A DNA stretch of 25,313 bases, taken from contig JAAURO010000001.1 in assembly GCA_012032215.1 (NCBI GenBank), forward strand, positions 1 through 25,313, given 5' to 3'. The translations under genes and the position numbers were made by a program. Position 1 is the stretch's first letter, and each line of letters starts with the position of its first letter. This DNA comes from Limnobacter sp. GTDB taxonomy: Bacteria > Pseudomonadota > Gammaproteobacteria > Burkholderiales > Burkholderiaceae_B. Of this stretch, positions 18,529-25,313 are shown one piece after another. The notes under the pieces are model-generated. The model saw nothing but the letters and a program-made list of their open reading frames with translations. It was not told the DNA's origin and did no database searches.

Positions 18529-19925
18529 ATGCCCAATGCCATTGTTGAAGTCCTCAATCCCTACGACCTTTCCGTAATTGGCGAGGTAACAACCACCCCG
18601 TGGGAACAGGTAGATGCGCATCTTGAACAGGCGCACGCCTTGTATCGCAACCGCACACGCTGGCTACCCGCCTATAAGCGTATTGATATCCTGAAAAAAA
18701 CCCAGGGTCTTATGGAAAAAAAAGCCGATGAGCTCGCTTTCCAGATTGCCAACGAGGGCGGCAAGCCGCTCGTGGATGCCCGTATAGAAGTGGCCCGCGC
18801 CATTGATGGCGTAGGGCTTTGCATCAAAGAGCTTTCGCATTTGGGCGGCCACGAAATTCCCATGGACCTTACTGCCGCCGGGGCCGGGCGTCTTGCTTTT
18901 ACTACCCGGGAGCCCGTCGGCGTGGTGGTGGCGGTGTCCGCCTTTAATCACCCGCTTAACCTGATTGTGCACCAGGTGGGGCCTGCTGTGGCAGCCGGGT
19001 GCCCGGTGCTGGTGAAGCCCGCATCCAGCACGCCACTCAGCGCCAAAGCGTTTGTGAGCATGCTGTACGAAGCGGGTTTGCCCGAAGAATGGTGCCGCCT
19101 GGTGGTGTGTAAAAGCGATGTAGCCGAGAAAATGGTGACCGACGCCCGCGTGGGTTTTTTCACCTTTATTGGCAGCGGTAAAGTAGGCTGGGCACTCAAA
19201 AGCAAACTGGCTCCAGGCACGCGCTGTGCCCTGGAGCACGGTGGCGTAGCCCCTGTGGTGGTCGATGATTCCGCCGATTTGGAATCCATGATTCCCGCGC
19301 TGACCAAAGGCGGCTTTACCATTCCGGCCAAGGTGTGCGTGTCGGTGCAGCGGGTGTATGCCCCAAGCCACACGTGCCAGCAGCACTGGCCGGAATGCTG
19401 GCCCGCGAAGCCAAAAAACTGGTAGTGGGCAACGCCATTGAAGAAAGCACCCAGTGCGGTCCGCTTATCGCCCCCAGCGAAGTAGACCGCGTAGAACAAT
19501 GGGTGCAAGAGGCCATTGCAGGCGGCGCCACTGCCCTGTGCGGCGGCAAGCGCTTGGGCAACACCACCTACGCCCCCACCGTGCTGCTTAACCCGCCAGC
19601 CAATGCCAAAGTAAGCATTGCTGAAGTGTTTGGCCCTGTGGTGTGTGTGTACGAAACTCACAACATTCAAGAAGCCATTGTTGCCGCCAACAGTTTACCC
19701 GTGGCGTTTCAGGCATCGGTGTTCACCAGCAGGCTGGATGTAGCCATGCAGTGCGTGCAGGGGCTGGATGCCACTGCGGTCATGGTCAATGATCACACGG
19801 CCTTTCGCGTAGACTGGATGCCCTTTGCGGGCCGCCGGGAATCAGGCTATGGCGTGGGTGGCATAGGCTTTACCATGCACGACATGACCCACACCAAAAT
19901 GGCGGTGATTAAACTGGCAGGTTAA
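18529..19925 (+). CDS. NAD(P)-dependent aldehyde dehydrogenase (one frameshift)
   Basis: Oxidises an aldehyde to the acid in the cytoplasm. The start is ATG 18529 with GAAGG eight bases before. Rossmann and active-site features are SAFNHPLNL (the Asn of the family's N-x-P region), GSGKVGWAL, LEHGGVAP (general-base Glu, with His in place of the usual Leu of ELGG), and the nucleophile in IPAKVCVSVQRVY. The C-terminal part shows TQCGPLIAPSEVDRV, EVFGPVVCVYE and FAGRRESGYGVGG. One C is missing in CCCC at 19361-19364; repair joins QRVYAP to KPHVPAALAGML and gives 465 aa. It follows the ThDP enzyme by 14 bp and is surely co-transcribed. The family is certain; the substrate is undefined, though the pairing suggests the product of its neighbour. 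Confidence 0.91.
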
Positions 19926-19973
19926 TGGTTAACGTGAGGCGGATCCGCTGTGCCAAAAGAGGCTCCTAAAGCA

Positions 19974-20170
19974 AGATATAGCTGGAAAATTATAATATGG
20001 CATAGGCTCCCGGTTCTGCTTTCTTGCCCTGGCACTGGGGGCGTGCCACCCGGCTAAGGCGTTGCCCGAAAACCCGCCTGCGGCTTTAATCGCCGGGAGC
20101 CACACCCCACAGTGCCATGGGAAGAACGAACTCAAAACCTATGCCGTATTACATTTTTCCCGCTATATCT
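19974..20170. repeat. Imperfect fold-back element, about 197 bp
   Basis: The outer arms are 19974-20006 and 20138-20170, each 33 nt, complementary at all but four positions by my alignment. An inner pair follows in register: TTCTTGCCCTGGCACTG at 20021-20037 against 20110-20126, two mismatches in 17. A competing inner pair, GGCTCCCGG at 20005-20013 with CCGGGAGCC at 20093-20101, is perfect. There is no reading frame of note inside. The arrangement resembles a MITE or other intergenic fold-back repeat. No flanking target duplication was obvious. The bases from 19926 to 19973 hold nothing I recognise. Confidence 0.7.
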
Positions 20171-20202
20171 CGGCAGGAGAACAGGCAATGAAACAAACAG
20201 AC

Positions 20203-20255
20203 AAAAAAACGGCTTGGAAGAATGATTGCCAATGACAATCACTATTCTAAGCCGT
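20203..20255 (-). terminator. Rho-independent terminator of the tRNA-fMet gene
   Basis: On the minus strand the stem starts with the complement of AAGCCGT (20249-20255), has an AT-rich, slightly bulged middle and closes with the complement of ACGGCTT (20209-20215). It runs into seven T residues (the A run at 20203-20209 on the plus strand). It begins 10 bases after the tRNA's encoded CCA. Stem plus T run in the correct orientation makes this a strong call. Confidence 0.85.
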
Positions 20256-20264
20256 CTAGTAAAA

Positions 20265-20341
<77 letters not shown>

Positions 20342-20355
20342 TCTGAAAGAACGTA

Positions 20356-20384
20356 ACTATAGCGATTGTTCCTGGCTGTGTCAA
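20356..20384 (-). promoter_or_regulatory. Sigma-70 promoter of the tRNA-fMet gene
   Basis: On the minus strand: TTGACA (20379-20384), a 17-nt spacer, then TATAGT (20356-20361), 14 bases before the mature tRNA 5' end at 20341. The -35 is a perfect consensus and the -10 matches five of six bases. It fits a strong constitutive stable-RNA promoter. Confidence 0.9.
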
Positions 20385-20481
20385 CCGCGATTTGCAGTTT
20401 TGTGCAGTTGGTTTCGTAGCCAGTACGGGCATGTGCTGTTCGGTTCTACTTTCGTGCTTTGGTGGCCTGTGTATTCAGGGT

Positions 20482-22131
20482 TCAAGCATATTCTGCAGAA
20501 CCAGGTGATCGGTGTATGTCTGCTGCACCCTCTACTGTGCCGTTTTCTTGTCTTACTGCGGCTCCTGCCTGGCCTGCTGCTTCGCTGAATGCTTCAGGCA
20601 AAACTTCTACGTTGTGTCCGGCTTGTCGCAATTGCTCAATCAGGTTTGAGCCAAAACGATTTTCCAGCTTCAGGCTGGTATGCGAGTCGCCCCGCGTTTT
20701 TCCGAGTGCCCAACGTGGGGCGTTGACTGCCTCAGCAAGAGGCAGCCTGAAAATGCCGTAACGGCTGTAAATGGCAGACTGGAATTGTGGCTGTCCTTCG
20801 CCGCCCATGCTTCCATACACCATTTCACGACCATCATGGAATATTGCCATTGCCGGGTTCAGGGTTTGATAGGTGAGTTTGCCTGGTCGCAAAACATTGG
20901 CATGATTGGCGTCCAGTGAAAAATACGTGCCTCTGTTTGCAAATAACACGCCAGTTTCCGGGCATACCAAACCGCTGCCGAACTCCCAGGCGAGACTATA
21001 AATCGCGCTGACCGAATTGCCGTAGGCATCCAGGCAGCCAATCCACACCGTGTCACCGTCTGTTCCTCCTGTGGGCCATGCCAGTGCGCGTTGAGGACGT
21101 ATCTGTTTTGCCATGTCCACAAGTTTTTCTTCGGAGAGAAAGGTTTTTGGTTCAATCGACATGTGTTTTGGGTCTGTAATATAGTGGTTCCGTAGTGTGT
21201 AAAAAGGTTTGGCGCACTCTACCAGCCCATGAATGTGAGCAAAGCTTTCACAACGCATGTTTCCAAATGCGCTTTTAGGATGTGCTTCGGAAAGTCGGGC
21301 AAACGTGCCGAGAATACCCAGAGAGGTCATGCCTTGTGTGGGTGCGTCCAGGTTGTACAAGGTGGCTTCTCTGGTGTTTATGCTTAGGGGGGGGCAAATC
21401 TGTGCTTGGTAATTCTTGAAGTCTGACCAGCGCAAGGTGCTGCCTTGTTTTTCTAGAAACGCGGACAGGATTCTACCTGTCTCGCCCCGGTAAAACTCAT
21501 CCAATCCTTTTTCAGCTAAACGCGACAAGGTGTTTGAAAGCAAGTGTTGTTTCATGACTTCGCCTTCTGAAAACGGTATTCCGTTGCGGCAAAAAGTGTT
21601 TGAAAATCCGGGCACGTTGCACAGTTGATTCAACTTTGTGTGGGCAAGCCTTGCTTGGCTGGCAGATACGGGGAATCCTTCTTTGGCGTAAAGTCGCGCT
21701 GCCGCCAGCAATTGGGGCAAAGGCAGCTGTTCGCCTTCCCATTCCCGACTTAAATCAAGCATTTTCTGTAAGCCCGATACTCCGCCGGGCACGGTCAAGA
21801 CAGCGCGAGAGCCGCGGTTGTCGATAGATGTGCAGCCTCTTGAGAGATAATCCTGAGCGTTGGCCAATGCAGCAGCGGGACCACTTGCATTAATACCGAC
21901 CGGATTTTTGCCTTTCTGCCTGAGCAGCAAAAAACCATCTGCACCGAGTCCATTGGCATGAGGATACACTACGGCCAGGGTTGAGACCGCAGCGACAATC
22001 GCTTGCGCTGCATTGCCGCCTTTGTTGAGTACATCGCGCCCCGCCTGTGAAGCCAGACAATGTGGTGTAACGATAACTGCCTTCTTTCCTGGAATTACCT
22101 GGGTGCTTGGAGTTGTGGTAGACCGAATCAT
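20482..22131 (-). CDS. Gamma-glutamyltransferase-family protein (copy 1)
   Basis: An intact 549-aa member of the gamma-glutamyltranspeptidase family, Ntn hydrolases that cut themselves into two subunits and transfer or hydrolyse gamma-glutamyl groups. The predicted nucleophile is Thr361 in DGDTVWIGCLDAYGN. Around it are the family's GFLLLRQKG, VPGGVSGLQK, TQGMTSLGILG, EFGSGLVCPETGVLFANRG and VYGSMGGEGQPQ. The post-cleavage small subunit would be 189 aa. No clear signal peptide is seen, so it is probably cytoplasmic, unlike periplasmic Ggt. The start is ATG 22129-22131. It lies downstream of and parallel to a paralog, with 127 bp between. It looks somewhat more AT-rich than copy 2 by eye. The substrate is unknown; the YwrD-like branch is mostly uncharacterised. 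Confidence 0.88.
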   Translation of the reverse strand: MIRSTTTPSTQVIPGKKAVIVTPHCLASQAGRDVLNKGGNAAQAIVAAVSTLAVVYPHANGLGADGFLLLRQKGKNPVGINASGPAAALANAQDYLSRGCTSIDNRGSRAVLTVPGGVSGLQKMLDLSREWEGEQLPLPQLLAAARLYAKEGFPVSASQARLAHTKLNQLCNVPGFSNTFCRNGIPFSEGEVMKQHLLSNTLSRLAEKGLDEFYRGETGRILSAFLEKQGSTLRWSDFKNYQAQICPPLSINTREATLYNLDAPTQGMTSLGILGTFARLSEAHPKSAFGNMRCESFAHIHGLVECAKPFYTLRNHYITDPKHMSIEPKTFLSEEKLVDMAKQIRPQRALAWPTGGTDGDTVWIGCLDAYGNSVSAIYSLAWEFGSGLVCPETGVLFANRGTYFSLDANHANVLRPGKLTYQTLNPAMAIFHDGREMVYGSMGGEGQPQFQSAIYSRYGIFRLPLAEAVNAPRWALGKTRGDSHTSLKLENRFGSNLIEQLRQAGHNVEVLPEAFSEAAGQAGAAVRQENGTVEGAADIHRSPGSAEYA

Positions 22132-22187
22132 TTCATGGAGTATCTTTGAAAAGTTGTAAAACGATTAGTATGATACCCAGTGTGTTT

Positions 22188-22251
22188 GGGTCTTGCTTTC
22201 ATGCCATGGCGCTTTGTCATCTGCCTCCCCGCTAAGGCTGCGCTGCGAAAC
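22188..22251 (+). repeat. Diverged half-copy of the 20-kb fold-back element
   Basis: This stretch aligns with 20012-20073 inside the fold-back element in the same orientation. The first 26 bases agree at most positions (GG.TCT.GCTTTC.TGCC.TGGC.CT), and CCC.GCTAAGGC follows at nearly the same spacing, ending in GAAAC. By hand roughly two thirds of positions agree, with two small gaps. No partner arm is evident here. It occupies most of the gap between the two gamma-glutamyltransferase genes. Confidence 0.45.
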
Positions 22252-22258
22252 TCACGTG

Positions 22259-23851
22259 TTACAAGCAAGCCACAGACCCATCCGCTCTTGGGTCTGCCGC
22301 GCCTTCCATGACCCCGCTTGCATGCCGCACCGCTGCACCCGCATGTCCCATTGCATCGCTGAACGCTTCGGGCAGAATTTCCACGGCGTGTCCAGCTTGC
22401 CGCAATTGTACAATCAGGTCTTCGTCAAAGCGGTTTTCCAGTTTCAGGCTGGTGCTGTCTTCGCCCCAGCTTTTTCCGAGCAACCAGCGCGGTGCGCTGA
22501 CTGCGCGTTGCAGGGGTTGATTAAAAATCGCATAGCGGCTAAAAATGGCAGCCTGCGTTTGTGGCTGGCCTTCGCCGCCCATGCAGCCATACACCATTTC
22601 GCGGCCATCGTTAAACACGGCCATTGCCGGGTTAAGCGTGTGGAAGGGTTTTTTTCCGGGCATCAGGCTGTGTAAATGGTTGGCTTCCAGTGAAAAACCA
22701 ACGCCCCGGTTTTGAAGCAGCACACCCGTAGAGGGGCACACCAGCCCCGATCCAAATTCCCAAAAAATACTTTGTATAAAGCTGACCATATTGCCTTGGG
22801 CATCAATGCAGCCCATCCACACGGTGTCGCCTTCCAGCCCCTGGCTGGGCCAAAACAGGGCGCGTCTGGGTTTGATACGGCTGGCCAGTTCGGCAAGCCT
22901 GCTGTCCGATAGCAGGGTTTCTGGTGCAAGCTGCATGTGCTTGGGGTCGGTGCAGTACTGGTCGCGCACCATGAAAGCCTGTTTGGTGCTTTCTACCAAG
23001 CCGTGAATGTGGGCAAAACTTTCGGCCTGTGCTTCGGGCAGCCTGTCAAACAGGCCAAGGATGGTCAGCGAAGCCAATCCTTGCGTAGGAGGAGGCAGGT
23101 TGTACAGTTGTGCGCCAGCAACCTCAAGGCTCAGTGGCTGGCACAGTCTGGCTTTGTATTCTTCCAGGTCGGCAAGGCGCAAAGGGCTGTCTTGTTCGGC
23201 CAGAAAATGCGAAAGCGTGCGGGCAATGTCGCCTTGGTAAAAATCACGTAGTCCGGCTTGCGCCAGGTGCGAAAAAGTGTCTGCCAATCTGGGTTGCCGC
23301 AGAATGTCGCCATCGGAAGGGGCAAATCCGGTGGGGTAAAAGGTGTGGGCAAAACCAGGAATTTTTTGCAATTCTGATATTTTTTTTCGTCCCATGCGTG
23401 CCTGACTGGAGGACACGACAAATCCATTCCGGGCATAATGTTCGGCGGGCTCCAGCAGCAACGAAAGCGGCAATTTTTTGCCCCAGCCGCGGCTGAAGTC
23501 AAGCGCTTTTTCCCAACCGGCAAGGGTGCCGGGCACCGTGAGTGTGGCAAGGCCTCCACGGGATGGAATGTACGGGTTACCCCTGGAAATGTAATACTGC
23601 GCATCGGCCTGGGCCGCCGCCGGGCCGCTGGCATCAATGCCTTGCGGGGCCTGGCCTGCTGGCTTTATGAGCCAGAACCCATCGCCACCAATGCTGTTCA
23701 TGTGGGGGTATACCGTGGCGGCCACTGCCGCTGCAGTCACCATGGCCTGAACGGCATTGCCACCTTCCTTTAAGACATCACGCCCTGCCTGGGCAGCCAG
23801 GTGGTGAGGTGCAACAACGAGCCCACCCAGTGTTTTTTTTGTATGAATCAT
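22259..23851 (-). CDS. Gamma-glutamyltransferase-family protein (copy 2)
   Basis: An intact 530-aa paralog of the next gene downstream. Across the final 180 residues I count 124 identities with copy 1 (about 69 percent). The predicted nucleophile is Thr343 in EGDTVWMGCIDAQGN; flanking motifs include IGGDGFWLIKPAG, VPGTLAGWEKAL, TQGLASLTILG, EFGSGLVCPSTGVLLQNRG and VYGCMGGEGQPQ. It should self-cleave to give a 188-aa small subunit. No signal peptide is visible. The start, ATG 23849-23851, has no strong ribosome-binding site. Both copies run leftward and may share a transcript, though the 127-bp gap leaves room for a second promoter. The duplication with both catalytic regions intact implies two retained functions or substrates. 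Confidence 0.89.
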   Translation of the reverse strand: MIHTKKTLGGLVVAPHHLAAQAGRDVLKEGGNAVQAMVTAAAVAATVYPHMNSIGGDGFWLIKPAGQAPQGIDASGPAAAQADAQYYISRGNPYIPSRGGLATLTVPGTLAGWEKALDFSRGWGKKLPLSLLLEPAEHYARNGFVVSSSQARMGRKKISELQKIPGFAHTFYPTGFAPSDGDILRQPRLADTFSHLAQAGLRDFYQGDIARTLSHFLAEQDSPLRLADLEEYKARLCQPLSLEVAGAQLYNLPPPTQGLASLTILGLFDRLPEAQAESFAHIHGLVESTKQAFMVRDQYCTDPKHMQLAPETLLSDSRLAELASRIKPRRALFWPSQGLEGDTVWMGCIDAQGNMVSFIQSIFWEFGSGLVCPSTGVLLQNRGVGFSLEANHLHSLMPGKKPFHTLNPAMAVFNDGREMVYGCMGGEGQPQTQAAIFSRYAIFNQPLQRAVSAPRWLLGKSWGEDSTSLKLENRFDEDLIVQLRQAGHAVEILPEAFSDAMGHAGAAVRHASGVMEGAADPRADGSVACL

Positions 23852-23943
23852 ATAATTATTGCCCCCCCGAGTGAAGGGGCGACTTTTTTAGACTGCCTCG
23901 GCACACTGGAACACTCCAGGCAAAATCAGTAGGAAGGAGCAGC

Positions 23944-24390
23944 ATGAGCAGCGGGGATTTGTCTGACAAAGTGGTCATTGTTGAACCCCGCCCTCTGGTG
24001 CGCACATTGCTTGGTTCGATTCTCACCCGTCTTGCCCCTTCTGTGCAACTGGTTGCATGGTGTCAGGCCGAAGAGTTGTCAGGTTTAAACACCTGGCCGC
24101 GTTTGGTCGTGTTAAATCCGGATTGTTTCGACAACGATCACAGTGCGCGGTTGTTCATGCGGCATTTTCAGGCGGTCGCGGATAAAACAGTGTTGCTGTT
24201 TACCCAGGATGCCCATGCCGTAAGCACGCTGTTGCACGGCATGGACTGCAAAAAAGCACTGCATTTTGTAGACCTGAAGGCCAGGCCCGTACAGGCAACG
24301 GCAATTGTTGCAAGAGCGTGCCAGGCTTCGGGCCTGATGGACAGCCTGCCTGACCCAGCGACCCAAAAAACTTCAGGCCTTGGCCATTGA
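23944..24390 (+). CDS. Stand-alone degenerate receiver-domain protein
   Basis: A 148-aa protein resembling the receiver domain of LuxR/NarL-type response regulators but without a DNA-binding domain. The start at ATG 23944 has AAGGAG about 6 bases before. The N-terminal KVVIVEPRPLVRTLLGSIL matches beta-1/alpha-1, with a single acidic residue where the usual pair stands. The phospho-acceptor strand reads PRLVVLNPDCF, with Asn at the usual Asp position. Near the C-terminus VDLKARPVQATAIV matches the strand with the conserved Lys followed by a helix. It may act by protein contact without phosphorylation. It is divergent from the gamma-glutamyltransferase pair and ends 21 bases before the convergent next gene. 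It could also be a truncated remnant of a longer regulator. Confidence 0.6.
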   Translation: MSSGDLSDKVVIVEPRPLVRTLLGSILTRLAPSVQLVAWCQAEELSGLNTWPRLVVLNPDCFDNDHSARLFMRHFQAVADKTVLLFTQDAHAVSTLLHGMDCKKALHFVDLKARPVQATAIVARACQASGLMDSLPDPATQKTSGLGH

Positions 24391-24411
24391 GTGGTTGGTT
24401 GAAAAAGTGAT

Positions 24412-25155
24412 TTACTGGGGTGAGCAGGCGAAACCTGCCCACCCGCAACCTATGGACACGGCATAAAATCCTGCAAAAAAAATGGGCTGATGCAGCAGGT
24501 AAATCAACAGGCTGTGCTGGCCAAGCACTTGCACGGCACGGTTTTCGGCAAACGCCCGGGCCAGCGGATCGCATTGAAAAAACCGCTGATGTCCCAGCCA
24601 CACGCCAATCAGCAATACACCCAACCACGGAAACACCGATACGTAGTCGTTGGAATAAGCAGGCAGTAAATAATCAATGGGCGTAAAGGGCCACCTCCCG
24701 CTTACCAGGCTTGCCCAGCTTGCCAGAATTATGGCGCAGCCCGCCAGCAGGCTGGCACGCGGGATTTTTACCAATGCCAGGGCCACAAGGCTTGCTGCCG
24801 CAATGAAGTGCAAAATGCCAAAATAAATGTAGTTGTTGGGCACGGTTAACCAGGAGGCCGCGCTAACCGCTGCTGCGCCGGCCACAATCTGAAATTGCCT
24901 GCGTGTAAATTTTTTCCACTGAATGTGCCTGCCGTGTGCCAACGCCAGGCTACTGCCCGCACACAGCAAAAAAAGTCCCACAATCATTGCCCGAAACTGC
25001 GCCCAGCCTGCGCCATCTGGAATGTTAAAATCCACATACCCAAAAAAACGCAAATCGTACACAAAATGAAAACCCACCATCAGCACGATGGCCAGGGCGC
25101 GCGCCAAATCGATGGTGTGCAGGCGCCTGAAAGTGGTCGTAACTGAAGTGGCCAT
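24412..25155 (-). CDS. DUF1624/HGSNAT-like membrane acyltransferase
   Basis: A multi-pass inner-membrane protein of the DUF1624 family (heparan-alpha-glucosaminide N-acetyltransferase-like catalytic domain), in which an acetyl group is thought to be moved across the membrane to a sugar acceptor. Motifs are LHTIDLARALAIVLMVGFHFVYDL at the N-terminus, GLFLLCAGSSLALA, NNYIYFGILHFIAAASL, SVFPWLGVLLIGVWLGH and HSLLIYLLHQPIFF at the end. About seven hydrophobic segments are visible. The likely start is ATG 25153-25155 (MATSVTTTF), giving 247 aa. The same frame extends to ATG 25219-25221 and TTG 25225-25227, but the added residues do not resemble the family. The length is normal. The natural substrate is unknown. 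The 158 bases to the right edge hold no gene I can support. Confidence 0.86.
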   Translation of the reverse strand: MATSVTTTFRRLHTIDLARALAIVLMVGFHFVYDLRFFGYVDFNIPDGAGWAQFRAMIVGLFLLCAGSSLALAHGRHIQWKKFTRRQFQIVAGAAAVSAASWLTVPNNYIYFGILHFIAAASLVALALVKIPRASLLAGCAIILASWASLVSGRWPFTPIDYLLPAYSNDYVSVFPWLGVLLIGVWLGHQRFFQCDPLARAFAENRAVQVLGQHSLLIYLLHQPIFFAGFYAVSIGCGWAGFACSPQ

Positions 25156-25313
25156 AGAGGTACGGTCAATAAAAAGAGTGAGCAGGGCAGCTAAACAACC
25201 GCCCCCGTCAAAATACCACATTGCCAAGGTTAGAATGGTTGGGCCATTGGCTGCTTTTTAGGGGCGACTGGTTTTTTGATTAAAGCAGATTGAGCAGTTT
25301 GAGCAAGGACACA

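Noticed and set aside
20228..20246. Sequence resembling a Fur box (about 14 of 19 bases to the classical consensus by hand)
   Set aside because: It lies inside the AT-rich symmetrical stem of the tRNA terminator and no iron-related gene is adjacent, so the resemblance is best explained by the hairpin.

Overview
The window looks like a chromosomal segment of a betaproteobacterium, most likely of the order Burkholderiales. The basis is gene content and protein style (T6SS genes, an FhaC/FhaB-type two-partner secretion pair, a DmdC-like acyl-CoA dehydrogenase, an acetolactate-synthase/aldehyde-dehydrogenase pair) and moderately high GC with normal coding density. I cannot name the genus from sequence alone.

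Layout. (1) 1-8395 is one edge of a type VI secretion locus. A partial tssK runs leftward. Divergently transcribed is a tightly packed rightward operon: OmpA-family protein, vgrG, two unrecognised genes (called X and Y here), an FHA-domain TagH protein and a PP2C phosphatase; from vgrG to the phosphatase most junctions overlap. (2) 8485-13622 is a TpsB-TpsA two-partner secretion pair. (3) 13741-14145 is a GlcG/HbpS-like protein, then an NlpC/P60 lipoprotein, converging on a leftward acyl-CoA dehydrogenase across a 10-bp perfect inverted repeat. (4) 16860-19925 is a two-gene operon of a ThDP enzyme of the acetolactate synthase family and an aldehyde dehydrogenase. (5) 19926-20264 is non-coding: a ~200-bp imperfect fold-back element, then the terminator of an initiator tRNA-fMet gene that has a near-consensus sigma-70 promoter. 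(6) 20482-23851 holds two tandem paralogous gamma-glutamyltransferase-family genes. (7) The right end has a degenerate stand-alone receiver-domain protein converging on a DUF1624-type membrane acyltransferase.

The dominant oddity is quality. Ten genes are broken by single-base frameshifts, 15 in total, each repairable by adding or removing one base in a short homopolymer run, and each repaired gene then has an uninterrupted full-length product. They fall in T6SS, secretion and metabolic genes alike, and none was seen after about 19.4 kb. The simplest reading is uncorrected sequencing or assembly indels, not gene decay. I annotate these as CDS with the break positions given; exact residues near each break are uncertain.

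I did not find a clearly new defence or mobile system. The best candidates for something undescribed are the vgrG-coupled unknown genes X (621 aa after repair) and Y (about 251 aa), and the fold-back repeat, of which a diverged half-copy seems to lie between the two gamma-glutamyltransferase genes.
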